From JAEUIX01 sp046156035 (GTDB lineage Bacteria > Planctomycetota > Phycisphaerae > Phycisphaerales > UBA1924): 64,000 bases of DNA. Location: positions 124,001 to 188,000 of the forward strand of contig JBJXEW010000053.1 in the NCBI GenBank assembly GCA_046156035.1. Reading direction: 5' to 3'. Shown piece after piece: positions 17,271-24,558 of the stretch. Below the pieces are notes generated by a model. That model was not told the origin of the DNA. It searched no databases and worked only from the letters and a program-made list of their open reading frames with translations. The position numbers and the translations under genes are program-made. Numbering within the stretch: the first letter of the stretch is position 1; each line of letters starts with the position of its first letter.

Positions 17271-18647
17271 ATGGACGCTCACCCCTCCTCAACTCGCCTT
17301 CGCCGGTCGCCCCGGCTCAACATGCGCCGTTCGATGATTGACGGCGGCGCGTTCAGCGTCATGATGGGGTTGGGCGAGTTCTATCTGCCCGCGTTTGTCC
17401 TGGCCCTGGCTCTGGGCGAGGTCGCGTCGGGCTTGGTGGCCACCGTGCCGCAGATCGCCGGTGCACTCCTCCAACTCGCGGGGTTCTCCGGGGTGCGTTG
17501 GCTCAAGTCGCACAAGCGCTGGGTGCTCGTGGCGGTGGCCGTGCAGTCGCTCGCGTTCGTGCCGCTGGCGGTCGGCGCCGCGGCGGGGTCGCTCCCCGCG
17601 TGGGCCGTGTTTGCCGCGGCCACGATGTACTGGGCCGGCGGGATGGCCGGAGGGGCGGCGTGGAGCACCTGGGTCGGCACCATGGTTCCGCAGCGCTGCC
17701 GGTCGCGGTTCTTCAGCCGCCGTCAGCGTGTGCTGCAATCGGGCACCTTGCTCGGTTTTCTTGGCGCGGGCGTGTCGCTGTGGGTTGTGAGCGGCGGCGT
17801 GCCGCTGGAAAAGATCACCGATGACGGATCGCGGCGGCTCGTGCTCTGGACGTTCGCGGGCCTCTTCGCGTGCGCGGGAGTGTGCCGGGCCGTGTCGTGG
17901 TTGTTCCTGCTGCTGCAGAGCGAACCATCGCCTATGCCGGCGGGCCACAGGGCTGTGGGGGTGCGAGAACTGTGGGGGCGGGTTCGTGCCCCGATCACCA
18001 GCCCGGCCGGGCAGGACGCGAAACTCATCCTGTACATGCTGGGCGTGAACTTCTCCGCCCACTTTGCCGCTCCGTTTGTGAACCCGTATGTGCTCAAAGA
18101 ACTGGGGCACAACTACCTGACGTACACCTGGTTGATCGGCACGGTGCCGCTGGCAAAGGCGGTAGCCCTGGGCCTCATGGGCCTGCTGGCGGCGCGTTTC
18201 GGTGCCCGTCGCCTGCTGCTGATCGGCGGCCTTGGCATCGTGCCCGTGAGCGCGCTATGGGCGGTCTCAACGTCGCTGGCATGGCTCGGGGTCCTTCAGG
18301 TGTGCAGTGGGTTCGCGTGGGCCGCTTGGGAACTGGCCACGTTTCTGCTCATTCTCGAGCGGCTCAAACCCCAGGAACGCACCAGCCTGATGGCCACGTA
18401 CTACGTCGGGAACTCCGCCTGCATCGCGGCGGGTTCGGCCCTGGGTGGGTGGTTGCTCGCAAGCCTGGGCGCAGGGCAAACCGCCTACGCCTGGGTGTTC
18501 GGTCTGAGCACGCTGATGCGGGCGTTGACCATCGTGCCCCTCGTGTGGATTGTGCGATGGAGGGTCTCCGACCCGCACACCCTCGCGGCCGGCGCGCCAC
18601 CCATCGACGGCGAGGCCTGGCCCGGCCGCAGCGCCCCCACGGAGTAG
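17271..18647 (+). CDS. MFS transporter
   Basis: 458 residues with about 11-12 hydrophobic spans between residues 25 and 430 (for example FYLPAFVLALALGEVASGLVAT, LILYMLGVNFSAHFAAPFV, LLLIGGLGIVPVSALWAV and TAYAWVFGLSTLMRALTIVPLVWIV). The cytoplasmic loop CRSRFFSRRQRVLQSG between spans is of the basic MFS loop type. The substrate cannot be inferred; the neighbours (a HEAT-like secreted protein and an FtsQ-like protein) give no hint. Start ATG 17271, about 40 bp after the preceding stop, with GGAGCAGG some 20 bases upstream. Possibly in one transcript with the preceding gene. Confidence 0.82.
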   Translation: MDAHPSSTRLRRSPRLNMRRSMIDGGAFSVMMGLGEFYLPAFVLALALGEVASGLVATVPQIAGALLQLAGFSGVRWLKSHKRWVLVAVAVQSLAFVPLAVGAAAGSLPAWAVFAAATMYWAGGMAGGAAWSTWVGTMVPQRCRSRFFSRRQRVLQSGTLLGFLGAGVSLWVVSGGVPLEKITDDGSRRLVLWTFAGLFACAGVCRAVSWLFLLLQSEPSPMPAGHRAVGVRELWGRVRAPITSPAGQDAKLILYMLGVNFSAHFAAPFVNPYVLKELGHNYLTYTWLIGTVPLAKAVALGLMGLLAARFGARRLLLIGGLGIVPVSALWAVSTSLAWLGVLQVCSGFAWAAWELATFLLILERLKPQERTSLMATYYVGNSACIAAGSALGGWLLASLGAGQTAYAWVFGLSTLMRALTIVPLVWIVRWRVSDPHTLAAGAPPIDGEAWPGRSAPTE

Positions 18648-18783
18648 GGTGGTTGGCCCTCAAGGTCGCTGGCAGGCTGCAACCGGCCGGCCGCGCAAGA
18701 GTTGCGGGTGCGGGGTCGGTCTTTGGTCCGCCGGCAACCCCTTGGCCGATATGACCGGACCCGGCAAAATCGGAAACGGCACC

Positions 18784-19806
18784 ATGGCATCCACAGGCAC
18801 ATCTCGGTCCAGGTCGCGGTCGTTTGGCACAACCATCCAGCGTGCGTCGCTCGCGGCAACCGTGCTGCTCTTTGTGGGTGGCCTGGCGGCGCTCGCCTTC
18901 ACGTACGGAAGGATGGAGCGGAACGTCGCGACGATCGTGCGAGAGCCGGTGAAGGTGGCGTTCGTGTGGCCACCGCTGCGAGGTGCGGTGCCCGGCGCCG
19001 TGGCCGCGGGCCAGCCTTCCACCTGGCTGAGCGAGCCCTTCCGCAACCAACTCATCGTCGTGGCGAGCACGGTGCTCAGCGACGATGTCTTTGACCGAGA
19101 GGCCCTGCGCCATTGCGGGCAGGCCATGCTCGCCACCGGCTGGTTCAAGTCCATTCGCAGCATCCGGCGTGACGGCGATGGCGTGGTCCGCATCGACGGT
19201 GTGTGGCGCGAGCCCGCGGCCGTGGTGCGGCACGGCGAGCGAGACTACCTCGTCTCCGGAGACGGCGAGTTGCTGCCGGTGGATTACCGCCCGGGGGCGT
19301 CGGGTCTCCGCGTCGTGGTGAACCCCTCCGCCCCTCCGCCCCTGAAGCCGGGCGACAAATGGGTCGGGGGTGATGTCCAGGCCGCGCTGCGCCTGCTGGC
19401 ACACTTGCAGGTGTCGGCCGCGTATCCGCAGGTGGCCGGGATTGATGCGGGGATGTACGTGGCTCGCAAGCGGCTGGAGATTCTCACCGACGCGGGCAAC
19501 CGTGTGGTGTGGGGTGCTGCGCCCGGCGAGTTTTCGCCCGCGGAAGTGCCCACCGAGATCAAACTGGGCCGCCTGCACTTCCTGATCAACAGCGCGGACT
19601 TCGGGCGGCGGATCGACGCGGGCAAGCCCCTGGTGGACATCGCCAGCCCGCGCGACATTCTGATTGACGTCTCGGCGCAGCCCGGGAGCCGCATCACCCT
19701 TCCCGCGGGGCAGGCACCGCCCGCCCCCGGCGCCCCGCACGAGGCCGGTCCGACGATCCCCGCCAAGGCTGGCCACTCGCTCGCGGCCCGTCGCCGGCCC
19801 GGTTGA
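18784..19806 (+). CDS. FtsQ/DivIB-like single-span membrane protein (POTRA-like domain)
   Basis: 340 residues. Short basic Ser-rich cytoplasmic end, one span near residues 20-38 (ASLAATVLLFVGGLAALAF), then a periplasmic part. About residues 85-160 look POTRA-like (FDREALRHCGQAMLATGWFKSI...VRIDGVWREPAAVVRHG), followed by a beta-rich region with paired motifs (AALRLLAHL, RLEILTDAGNRVVWG, KLGRLHFLI, RDILIDV) like the FtsQ beta domain. FtsQ links FtsB/FtsL to the divisome. The assignment rests on architecture, not a strong motif; it is not beside murC/murB/ddl (35-39 kb), where ftsQ is often found. Start ATG 18784 preferred; ATG 18751 is possible. Confidence 0.55.
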   Translation: MASTGTSRSRSRSFGTTIQRASLAATVLLFVGGLAALAFTYGRMERNVATIVREPVKVAFVWPPLRGAVPGAVAAGQPSTWLSEPFRNQLIVVASTVLSDDVFDREALRHCGQAMLATGWFKSIRSIRRDGDGVVRIDGVWREPAAVVRHGERDYLVSGDGELLPVDYRPGASGLRVVVNPSAPPPLKPGDKWVGGDVQAALRLLAHLQVSAAYPQVAGIDAGMYVARKRLEILTDAGNRVVWGAAPGEFSPAEVPTEIKLGRLHFLINSADFGRRIDAGKPLVDIASPRDILIDVSAQPGSRITLPAGQAPPAPGAPHEAGPTIPAKAGHSLAARRRPG

Positions 19807-20047
19807 GGCCGCGAATCTGGCCGGCCCGGGTGGCCCATCTGCCCGCCGCGGCCTACATTCCTCGCTGAGAGGACTTCTCACACACTCATCCATCGGCGTT
19901 GGATCCACGTACGGGCCATGCTCAGCAAGCCCGGTGGTGTGCGCGTCGCTGGCCGGGAGTTCGGGCTCATCCGTGCGGCTCCGCCCGCGCGGAACGGCAG
20001 GGCGGACACAAGGATCGACGGACGCGAGTTCGCAGCGGAGCACGCAC

Positions 20048-20518
20048 ATGGAAATGGTCACCCAGGCCGAGCGGGAGCAGATCGAGGCGCGCCTAGCCGC
20101 GCTCGTAGCCAACCGGCCCGTGATCACGGTGCGGATCGCTGAGGCCCGGGCGCTTGGCGACCTCCGCGAGAACGGCGACTACCACGCCGCGCGTGAGACG
20201 CAGGGCATGGAAGAGGCCGAGATCCGTCGGCTCACCGACCGGCTGGCCAACCTGAGCGTGGTGGACGATTCGCACAAGTCGTCGGGCATCGTCTTCATCG
20301 GCGCGACGGTGAAGATGAAGGAAGAAGGCGCGCGGGGCGCAGAGGCCGAACTCTTCCGCCTCGTGGGCGAGGCCACGGGCACCATGAGCGATGACCTGAC
20401 CGAGGTGACCGCCACCAGCCCCATGGGCGATGCGCTGATGAAGGCCCGCGTGGGCGAGGTCATCTCCGTGCGCACGCCGCGCGGCACGAAGAAGTTCAAG
20501 ATTCTGGAGATCGTCTGA
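20048..20518 (+). CDS. greA: transcription elongation factor GreA
   Basis: 156 residues, normal length. GreA rescues backtracked RNA polymerase by stimulating transcript cleavage through its coiled-coil tip. Seen: the amino coiled coil with the tip sequence EARALGDLRENGDYHAARE (usual GDLSENAEYHAAKE; the acidic D and E at the tip are kept), and the FKBP-like carboxy domain SGIVFIGATVKMKEE...VGEVISVRTPRGTKKFKILEI. Start ATG 20048. A TACATT box at 19854-19859 would give a leader of about 180 bases; the 240-bp gap 19807-20047 shows no other gene. It is followed by a heptamer inverted repeat (20525-20592) that could act as terminator. Confidence 0.94.
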   Translation: MEMVTQAEREQIEARLAALVANRPVITVRIAEARALGDLRENGDYHAARETQGMEEAEIRRLTDRLANLSVVDDSHKSSGIVFIGATVKMKEEGARGAEAELFRLVGEATGTMSDDLTEVTATSPMGDALMKARVGEVISVRTPRGTKKFKILEIV

Positions 20519-20524
20519 GAAGCG

Positions 20525-20592
20525 GACAGGGGTCAGGTGACAGGGCACAGCCGGAGCCCCGTGCCGCGGCTATCCCCTGTCTCCTGTCCCCT
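20525..20592. repeat. heptamer-period inverted repeat between greA and tRNA-Glu
   Basis: Left arm GACAGGG/GTCAGGT/GACAGGG (20525-20545), right arm CCCCTGT/CTCCTGT/CCCC (20574-20591). The arms are complementary, so the RNA can fold into a hairpin. One of eight such arrays in this window. Confidence 0.75.
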
Positions 20593-20599
20593 TCCGCGG

Positions 20600-20627
20600 T
20601 TGACGATTCTCCCCGCCCCTCTATTAT
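20600..20627 (+). promoter_or_regulatory. promoter of tRNA-Glu
   Basis: TTGACG (20600-20605), 16 bases, TATTAT (20622-20627), 12 bases before the tRNA. The best sigma70-type match in the window. Confidence 0.7.
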
Positions 20628-20639
20628 CCACGCTTCGCC

Positions 20640-20714
20640 GGCCCCATCGTCTAGCCCGGTCCAGGACGCCAGGTTCTCATCCTGGTAACAGGGGTTCAAA
20701 TCCCCTTGGGGTCA
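20640..20714 (+). tRNA. tRNA-Glu (anticodon CTC)
   Basis: 75 bases. Acceptor GGCCCCA (20640-20646) pairs with TGGGGTC (20707-20713), discriminator A at 20714. D-arm region TCGTCTAGCCCGGTCCAGGA; anticodon stem CCAGG/CCTGG around loop TTCTCAT, giving anticodon CTC, which reads GAG; T-arm AGGGG-TTCAAAT-CCCCT. The CCA end is not encoded. Its body resembles bacterial tRNA-Glu closely. A strong promoter lies just upstream. Confidence 0.95.
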
Positions 20715-20781
20715 TTGTTCCGCTGTTCAGGACATGCGCCATTGCGGAGGGGGGGTTCAGCGGCACCGATCCGTATGATCG

Positions 20782-21801
20782 ATGGTGTCCGTTCCCTCGC
20801 GACCCACCGCGCGCACCATCCTCGCCAGAGCGGTTCGGTCCGGCCTGCGACGGTACCCGCGCGAACTCTGGGCAACCTTGCGGGCACCGGGGGCGGCGAG
20901 CGAGACCAAGCGCCGCGGCTTGCAAACGGGCCTCGTAAAGGCCTGGCGCAAGATCGAACGAGAGCCCGCCGCGTCCGGCGCGGCCGTGGCATGGCTCGGG
21001 CACTGCACGGTCCTCATTCGCCTTGCGGGCCGCACGATCCTGACCGACCCGGTGCTGGCCGAGCGCGTGGGCTTCAAGGTCGGCGGGCGCACGATCGGTC
21101 TCTCGCGGATGTGCCCGTCACCGGTGGATGCCAAGCACCTGCCCACGATCGACCTCGTGCTGCTGTCGCACGCTCACTTTGACCATCTCGACAAACCCAC
21201 GCTCCGGCAGATCGCCTCCAAGGAGACGGTGGTGGTCACGGCGGCGAAGACCCGTCGGCTGGTGCCGCCGGGCTTCAAGCGTGTGATCGAGATCGGCTGG
21301 GGCGACACCGCTGAGATTGACGGGTTGCGGCTCACGGCGATCCGGCCGCGCCACTGGGGCGCGCGGGCCGTGTGGGACCACCACCGGGGCTACAACGCGT
21401 ACGTGATCGAGGCCGCGGTGCCCGAGGGCGCAGGCCCGTGGCAGGAAGCGGGCGTGCAGGCGGGGCCGGCGCCTCGCCCAGCGCCGCGCATCTTCTTCGC
21501 CGGCGACACGGCCATGACCGACCGCTTCGCGCACCTCAGTGAGCACCCGATCGACCTGGCCGTCTTCGGCGTGGGGGCGTACGCCCCGTGGGAGCACGCT
21601 CACGCCACGCCCGAGCAGGTGTGGGCCATGTTCACGCAGATCGGTGCCGCGCGGCTGCTGGCCGTCCATCATTCCACGTTCGACATGGGCGAAGAGGGGC
21701 CCGGCGAGCCGATGCAGCGCCTCCACGCCGCGGCCGCCGCCGCCGGGAGGGGACCCGCGATTCTCGACGTGCCCGCCGGGCGGGTGGTCCGTCTCGGGTG
21801 A
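20782..21801 (+). CDS. MBL-fold metal-dependent hydrolase (NAPE-PLD/UlaG-like)
   Basis: 339 residues. Metallo-beta-lactamase fold: VAWLGHCTVLIRLAGRTILTDPV opens the core, SHAHFDHLD (HxHxDH metal motif) lies near residue 130, GLRLTAIRPRHWGAR carries a further His, IFFAGDTAMTD supplies the bridging Asp, and LLAVHHSTFDMG the last His. This order matches the lipoprotein-like/N-acyl-phosphatidylethanolamine phospholipase D group; cls, a phospholipid enzyme, is convergent next door, but the substrate is not shown. Start ATG 20782; TATGAT at 20774-20779 is only two bases upstream, so GTG 20785 might be the true leaderless start. Confidence 0.83.
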   Translation: MVSVPSRPTARTILARAVRSGLRRYPRELWATLRAPGAASETKRRGLQTGLVKAWRKIEREPAASGAAVAWLGHCTVLIRLAGRTILTDPVLAERVGFKVGGRTIGLSRMCPSPVDAKHLPTIDLVLLSHAHFDHLDKPTLRQIASKETVVVTAAKTRRLVPPGFKRVIEIGWGDTAEIDGLRLTAIRPRHWGARAVWDHHRGYNAYVIEAAVPEGAGPWQEAGVQAGPAPRPAPRIFFAGDTAMTDRFAHLSEHPIDLAVFGVGAYAPWEHAHATPEQVWAMFTQIGAARLLAVHHSTFDMGEEGPGEPMQRLHAAAAAAGRGPAILDVPAGRVVRLG

Positions 21802-21813
21802 TCGGCACGGATT

Positions 21814-23307
21814 TCAGAGCAGCGGGGCCATGAGGTGCGCGGCGTTGTGCAGCAGGCGCGTGCCCCACGAGCGCCTCTGCCAGGCTTGCAGGGTGACCAC
21901 CTTCGACCCCGCAAGGTACTTCTGTTGCAGCGCACGCAGCACGCGAGCGAAGACCGGGTCGTAGATCAGCACCGTCAGTTCAAAGTTCAGCCAGAAAGAG
22001 CGGCGGTCGAAGTTCGCGGAGCCGATCATCGCGAGTCTGCCGTCGATCACCGCCGTCTTGGCGTGCAGCAGGCCCCCTTGGTGATGGGCGATGGTCACAC
22101 CCGCGCGCAGCAGGTCGTGATACTCGGCCCGGCTCGCGGCCGCCACAAGGCGGCTGTCGAGGGCCACGGGCACAATGACTGTGACCGCGATCCCCCGCAG
22201 CGCCGCGTTGATGAGCGAGGCCTTGGTCGCCGCATCGGGCACGAAGTAGGGGGTGGTGATGATCACCTCGGCGTTCGCGGCGTTGAGCATGCCAAGAAAG
22301 GTCTGGTGGACGGCGTCGGCGCGCGAGCCCGGCCCGGACGGGAGAACCTGCACGAGCGAGCCTCCCTTGGTCCCGTCTCCCGAGGCGGGCGAGATGGCCG
22401 CGGGCACCGCCAGGTATGGGCGCGGGTCCAGTTGCTCGTCGCTCTCGTAGAGCCAGTCGGCCAGAAACGCCGCTTGCAGCGGCACCACCGCCGGGCCGCG
22501 CACACGCACGGTGGCATCGATCCACGTCATGTAGCGCGGCGGGATGCGCCGCACGCGCACGCGCTCGTCCAGCAGGTTCTGGCTCCCGCACCAGGCGATG
22601 CTCCCGTCGATCACCGTGAGTTTGCGGTGGTTGCGCAGGTCAATACGGTGCAGGCTCCGTCGCAGCACACTCACCGGGAGCGCGACCGCCACCTGCACGC
22701 CCGCCGCGGCCATCCGCCCCGGCCACGGGCTCCGCCAGAAGGGCGCCGAGCCGACCGCGTCCAGCAGCACGCGGCACTCCACGCCGCGCTGCGCCGCGCG
22801 CATCAGCGCCTCGACCGCGCTCACGCAATGCGGCGAGAGGCCCCAGATGTAGTACTCCATGTGGCAGTGGTGGCGGGCCTTGTCGATGTCGGCGATCAGC
22901 CCGTCGAGCATCTGGCACGCGTCGTCGACCAAGTCCAGTTCGTTGCCGCCCATCGCGGGCAGTCCGCCAACCGCGGCCCCGAGGCGCAGCATCGGCACCG
23001 ACAGGGTGTCCGTCGGTACGGCGGCGTGTGCCCACCCGCCTTGCGACGTATCGCCCAAGGCCTGCTCCGCGATCTCCTTCATCCGGCGTTCGACCACGCC
23101 GTGCTGCTTGCGGCGCTTCCGCCCCAGGGGCGTTTCGCCGACGAGCAGATAAACCACAAGCCCGAGCACCGGCACGAGTGCGATGAAGACCACCCACGCC
23201 ATCGCCTCCGGTTTGGGCGAACGGCGCGTCAGAATCCGCAACACCAGCCCCAGGCGGATCATCAACTCGCCGGCCAGAATCAGGATGGGCAGCCATGGCC
23301 AGATCAT
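21814..23307 (-). CDS. cls: cardiolipin synthase (PLD family)
   Basis: 497 residues. Two amino-terminal spans (WPWLPILILAGELMIRLGLVL and AWVVFIALVPVLGLVVYLLVG) and two phospholipase D HKD motifs: NHRKLTVIDGSIAWCGSQN in the middle and HAKTAVIDGRLAMIGSANFD near the end. Each keeps His and Lys plus the trailing Asp and Asn. Condenses two phosphatidylglycerols (or PG with another donor) into cardiolipin at the cytoplasmic membrane. The start ATG at 23307 overlaps the thiE stop by four bases (ATGA), implying translational coupling. Convergent with the MBL gene, 12 bp apart. Confidence 0.93.
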   Translation of the reverse strand: MIWPWLPILILAGELMIRLGLVLRILTRRSPKPEAMAWVVFIALVPVLGLVVYLLVGETPLGRKRRKQHGVVERRMKEIAEQALGDTSQGGWAHAAVPTDTLSVPMLRLGAAVGGLPAMGGNELDLVDDACQMLDGLIADIDKARHHCHMEYYIWGLSPHCVSAVEALMRAAQRGVECRVLLDAVGSAPFWRSPWPGRMAAAGVQVAVALPVSVLRRSLHRIDLRNHRKLTVIDGSIAWCGSQNLLDERVRVRRIPPRYMTWIDATVRVRGPAVVPLQAAFLADWLYESDEQLDPRPYLAVPAAISPASGDGTKGGSLVQVLPSGPGSRADAVHQTFLGMLNAANAEVIITTPYFVPDAATKASLINAALRGIAVTVIVPVALDSRLVAAASRAEYHDLLRAGVTIAHHQGGLLHAKTAVIDGRLAMIGSANFDRRSFWLNFELTVLIYDPVFARVLRALQQKYLAGSKVVTLQAWQRRSWGTRLLHNAAHLMAPLL

Positions 23308-24452
23308 GAGGCGTGCGCCGCCGGGGCCATGCAGGCCACAATGGCCCGGCAGGCCGCCTCCGGGTCTGGGGCGCCGCACACCGCGCCGCTCACGGCCACG
23401 CCGCGGCAGCCCGCCGTCCACAACGAGGGCACGTTCTCGGCCGTGATGCCGCCGATCGCCAGATGCGGCACGCGACCGGTCTGCTCATCGCGTAGGTACG
23501 CCTGCAGATAGACCGGGCCGCTCACCTCGCGCGGCTTGGTGGCCGTGGCGAACATCGCTCCCACACCGCAGTAGTCGGCCCCGTCGCTGGCGGCACGCCG
23601 CGCCTCGACCATGTCGTGCGTGGAGACGCCCACCAACAGACGCTCTCCCGCCAGCCCACGCACCGCGGCCACCGGCACATCGTGCTGACCCAGGTGTACG
23701 CCGTCGGCCCCCGCGGCCAGGGCCACATCCGCGCGGTCGTTGATGATGACGGCGGGCCGGGCACAGGCGGGCCGGGCACAGGCGGGGCCGGCCTTGGTGG
23801 GGCGGACGTCCCGTCCGCCGTCCTGCGCCAATCTCACCAACGCCTCCGCTCGCCGCAACAACTCGCCACCATCCAGGGCCTTCTCCCGCAGTTGCAAGCA
23901 GTCGGCCCCTCCTGCAATCGCCGCGCGGGCCACGTCCAGCCAGGGCAACCGGCAGAGGCTCTCGCTGATGAGCACGCACAGGCCCCACTGGGTGGCGCGT
24001 CCCGCTCCCAGTGCCAGGATGAGCCGCCGCTCGCACTCGTACACGCGGTAGCGCAGTTCCTTGACGGCCTCCCAAGGAGGCCGGGGCGCTGGCCCGGGCT
24101 TCTTCGTTTCCCGAACCACCACCACAACCTTCAGCGTCTCCTCGATCACACGCAGGGCCTCGCCCGCCCGCTTGCCCGCGGCAACGGCGATGCCGCGTGC
24201 GTCCATGCGTGCCCCCTCGGCGGGCGTGGAGAGGGCCGTGCCCACATCGCCGGGGGTGTCCCGCATCGCCATCAGCCGGAGGGCATCAAGGCCTGCCGCG
24301 TCGAGCGTTGCCCGCAGGTCGTGCCGCGCACCTTTGAGCGCCCCGGCCAGGTCCGCGTGGCCGAGGGTGAACCGGGCGGTGTCTTCGAGGGTGCGCAGGG
24401 CCTCGCGGGCGCGATTGGCGTTGGCATCAAGGGTTCGCAGCAGGCCGTCCAT
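23304..24452 (-). CDS. thiE: ThiD2-ThiE fusion: thiamine-phosphate synthase
   Basis: 382 residues. About residues 1-135 are a ThiD2-type domain (LLRTLDANANRAREALRTLEDTARF, then TPAEGARMDARGIAVAAGKRAGEALRVIEE), known as an alternative HMP-phosphate kinase; the rest is ThiE, joining HMP-PP and thiazole phosphate (CLQLREKALDGGELL, VIINDRADVALAAGADGVHLGQHDVP, VGVSTHDMVEA, AIGGITAENV). Odd: codons around residues 211-230 hold the inverted 23-bp palindrome and a perfect 15-bp tandem duplication, giving PACARPACARPA between two ThiE strands. Start ATG 24452, seven bases after TAACGT and without an SD; GTG 24461 is the alternative. Confidence 0.92.
   Translation of the reverse strand: MDGLLRTLDANANRAREALRTLEDTARFTLGHADLAGALKGARHDLRATLDAAGLDALRLMAMRDTPGDVGTALSTPAEGARMDARGIAVAAGKRAGEALRVIEETLKVVVVVRETKKPGPAPRPPWEAVKELRYRVYECERRLILALGAGRATQWGLCVLISESLCRLPWLDVARAAIAGGADCLQLREKALDGGELLRRAEALVRLAQDGGRDVRPTKAGPACARPACARPAVIINDRADVALAAGADGVHLGQHDVPVAAVRGLAGERLLVGVSTHDMVEARRAASDGADYCGVGAMFATATKPREVSGPVYLQAYLRDEQTGRVPHLAIGGITAENVPSLWTAGCRGVAVSGAVCGAPDPEAACRAIVACMAPAAHAS
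23751..23780. repeat. 15-bp tandem duplication inside thiE
   Basis: GGCGGGCCGGGCACA occurs twice without mismatch at 23751-23765 and 23766-23780, adding five residues in frame. It lies 16 bp from the 23-bp palindrome at 23797. Confidence 0.85.
23797..23819. repeat. 23-bp palindromic repeat inside thiE
   Basis: Exact reverse complement of the 23-mer at 4654-4676 and 24471-24493. Read in frame within the ThiE domain. Confidence 0.85.
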
Positions 24453-24470
24453 GCGTGTCACGTTAGGGAA

Positions 24471-24534
24471 GGCGGACGGGACGTCCGCCCCACTGGCCCT
24501 CGTCCCCAGTGCCTAGTGCCCAGTCCCCAGTGCC
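24471..24534. repeat. 23-bp palindrome plus heptamer array between thiE and zwf
   Basis: 24471-24493 is the third exact copy of the GGCGGACGGGACGTCCGCC/CCAC element. At 24504-24534 follow CCCCAGT, GCCTAGT, GCCCAGT, CCCCAGT and GCC, a 7-base-period array of the same sequence type as the right arm of the one inside sucC (51925-51952). Confidence 0.8.
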
Positions 24535-24558
24535 TTCCCTTTTTGGTAGACTGTCCGG

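Noticed and set aside
15444..17282. 612-codon minus-strand frame opposite dnaA's end and the HEAT-like gene
   Set aside because: Arg/Gln/His-rich shadow of the real plus-strand genes, without signal peptide or motif.
21835..23511. 558-codon plus-strand frame opposite cls
   Set aside because: Shadow frame; cls on the minus strand has both HKD motifs and membrane spans.
24453..24558. Thiamin (TPP) riboswitch before thiE
   Set aside because: The leader is only a few bases if the TAACGT box is the -10, and no CTGAGA/ACCTGA-type TPP motif is seen.
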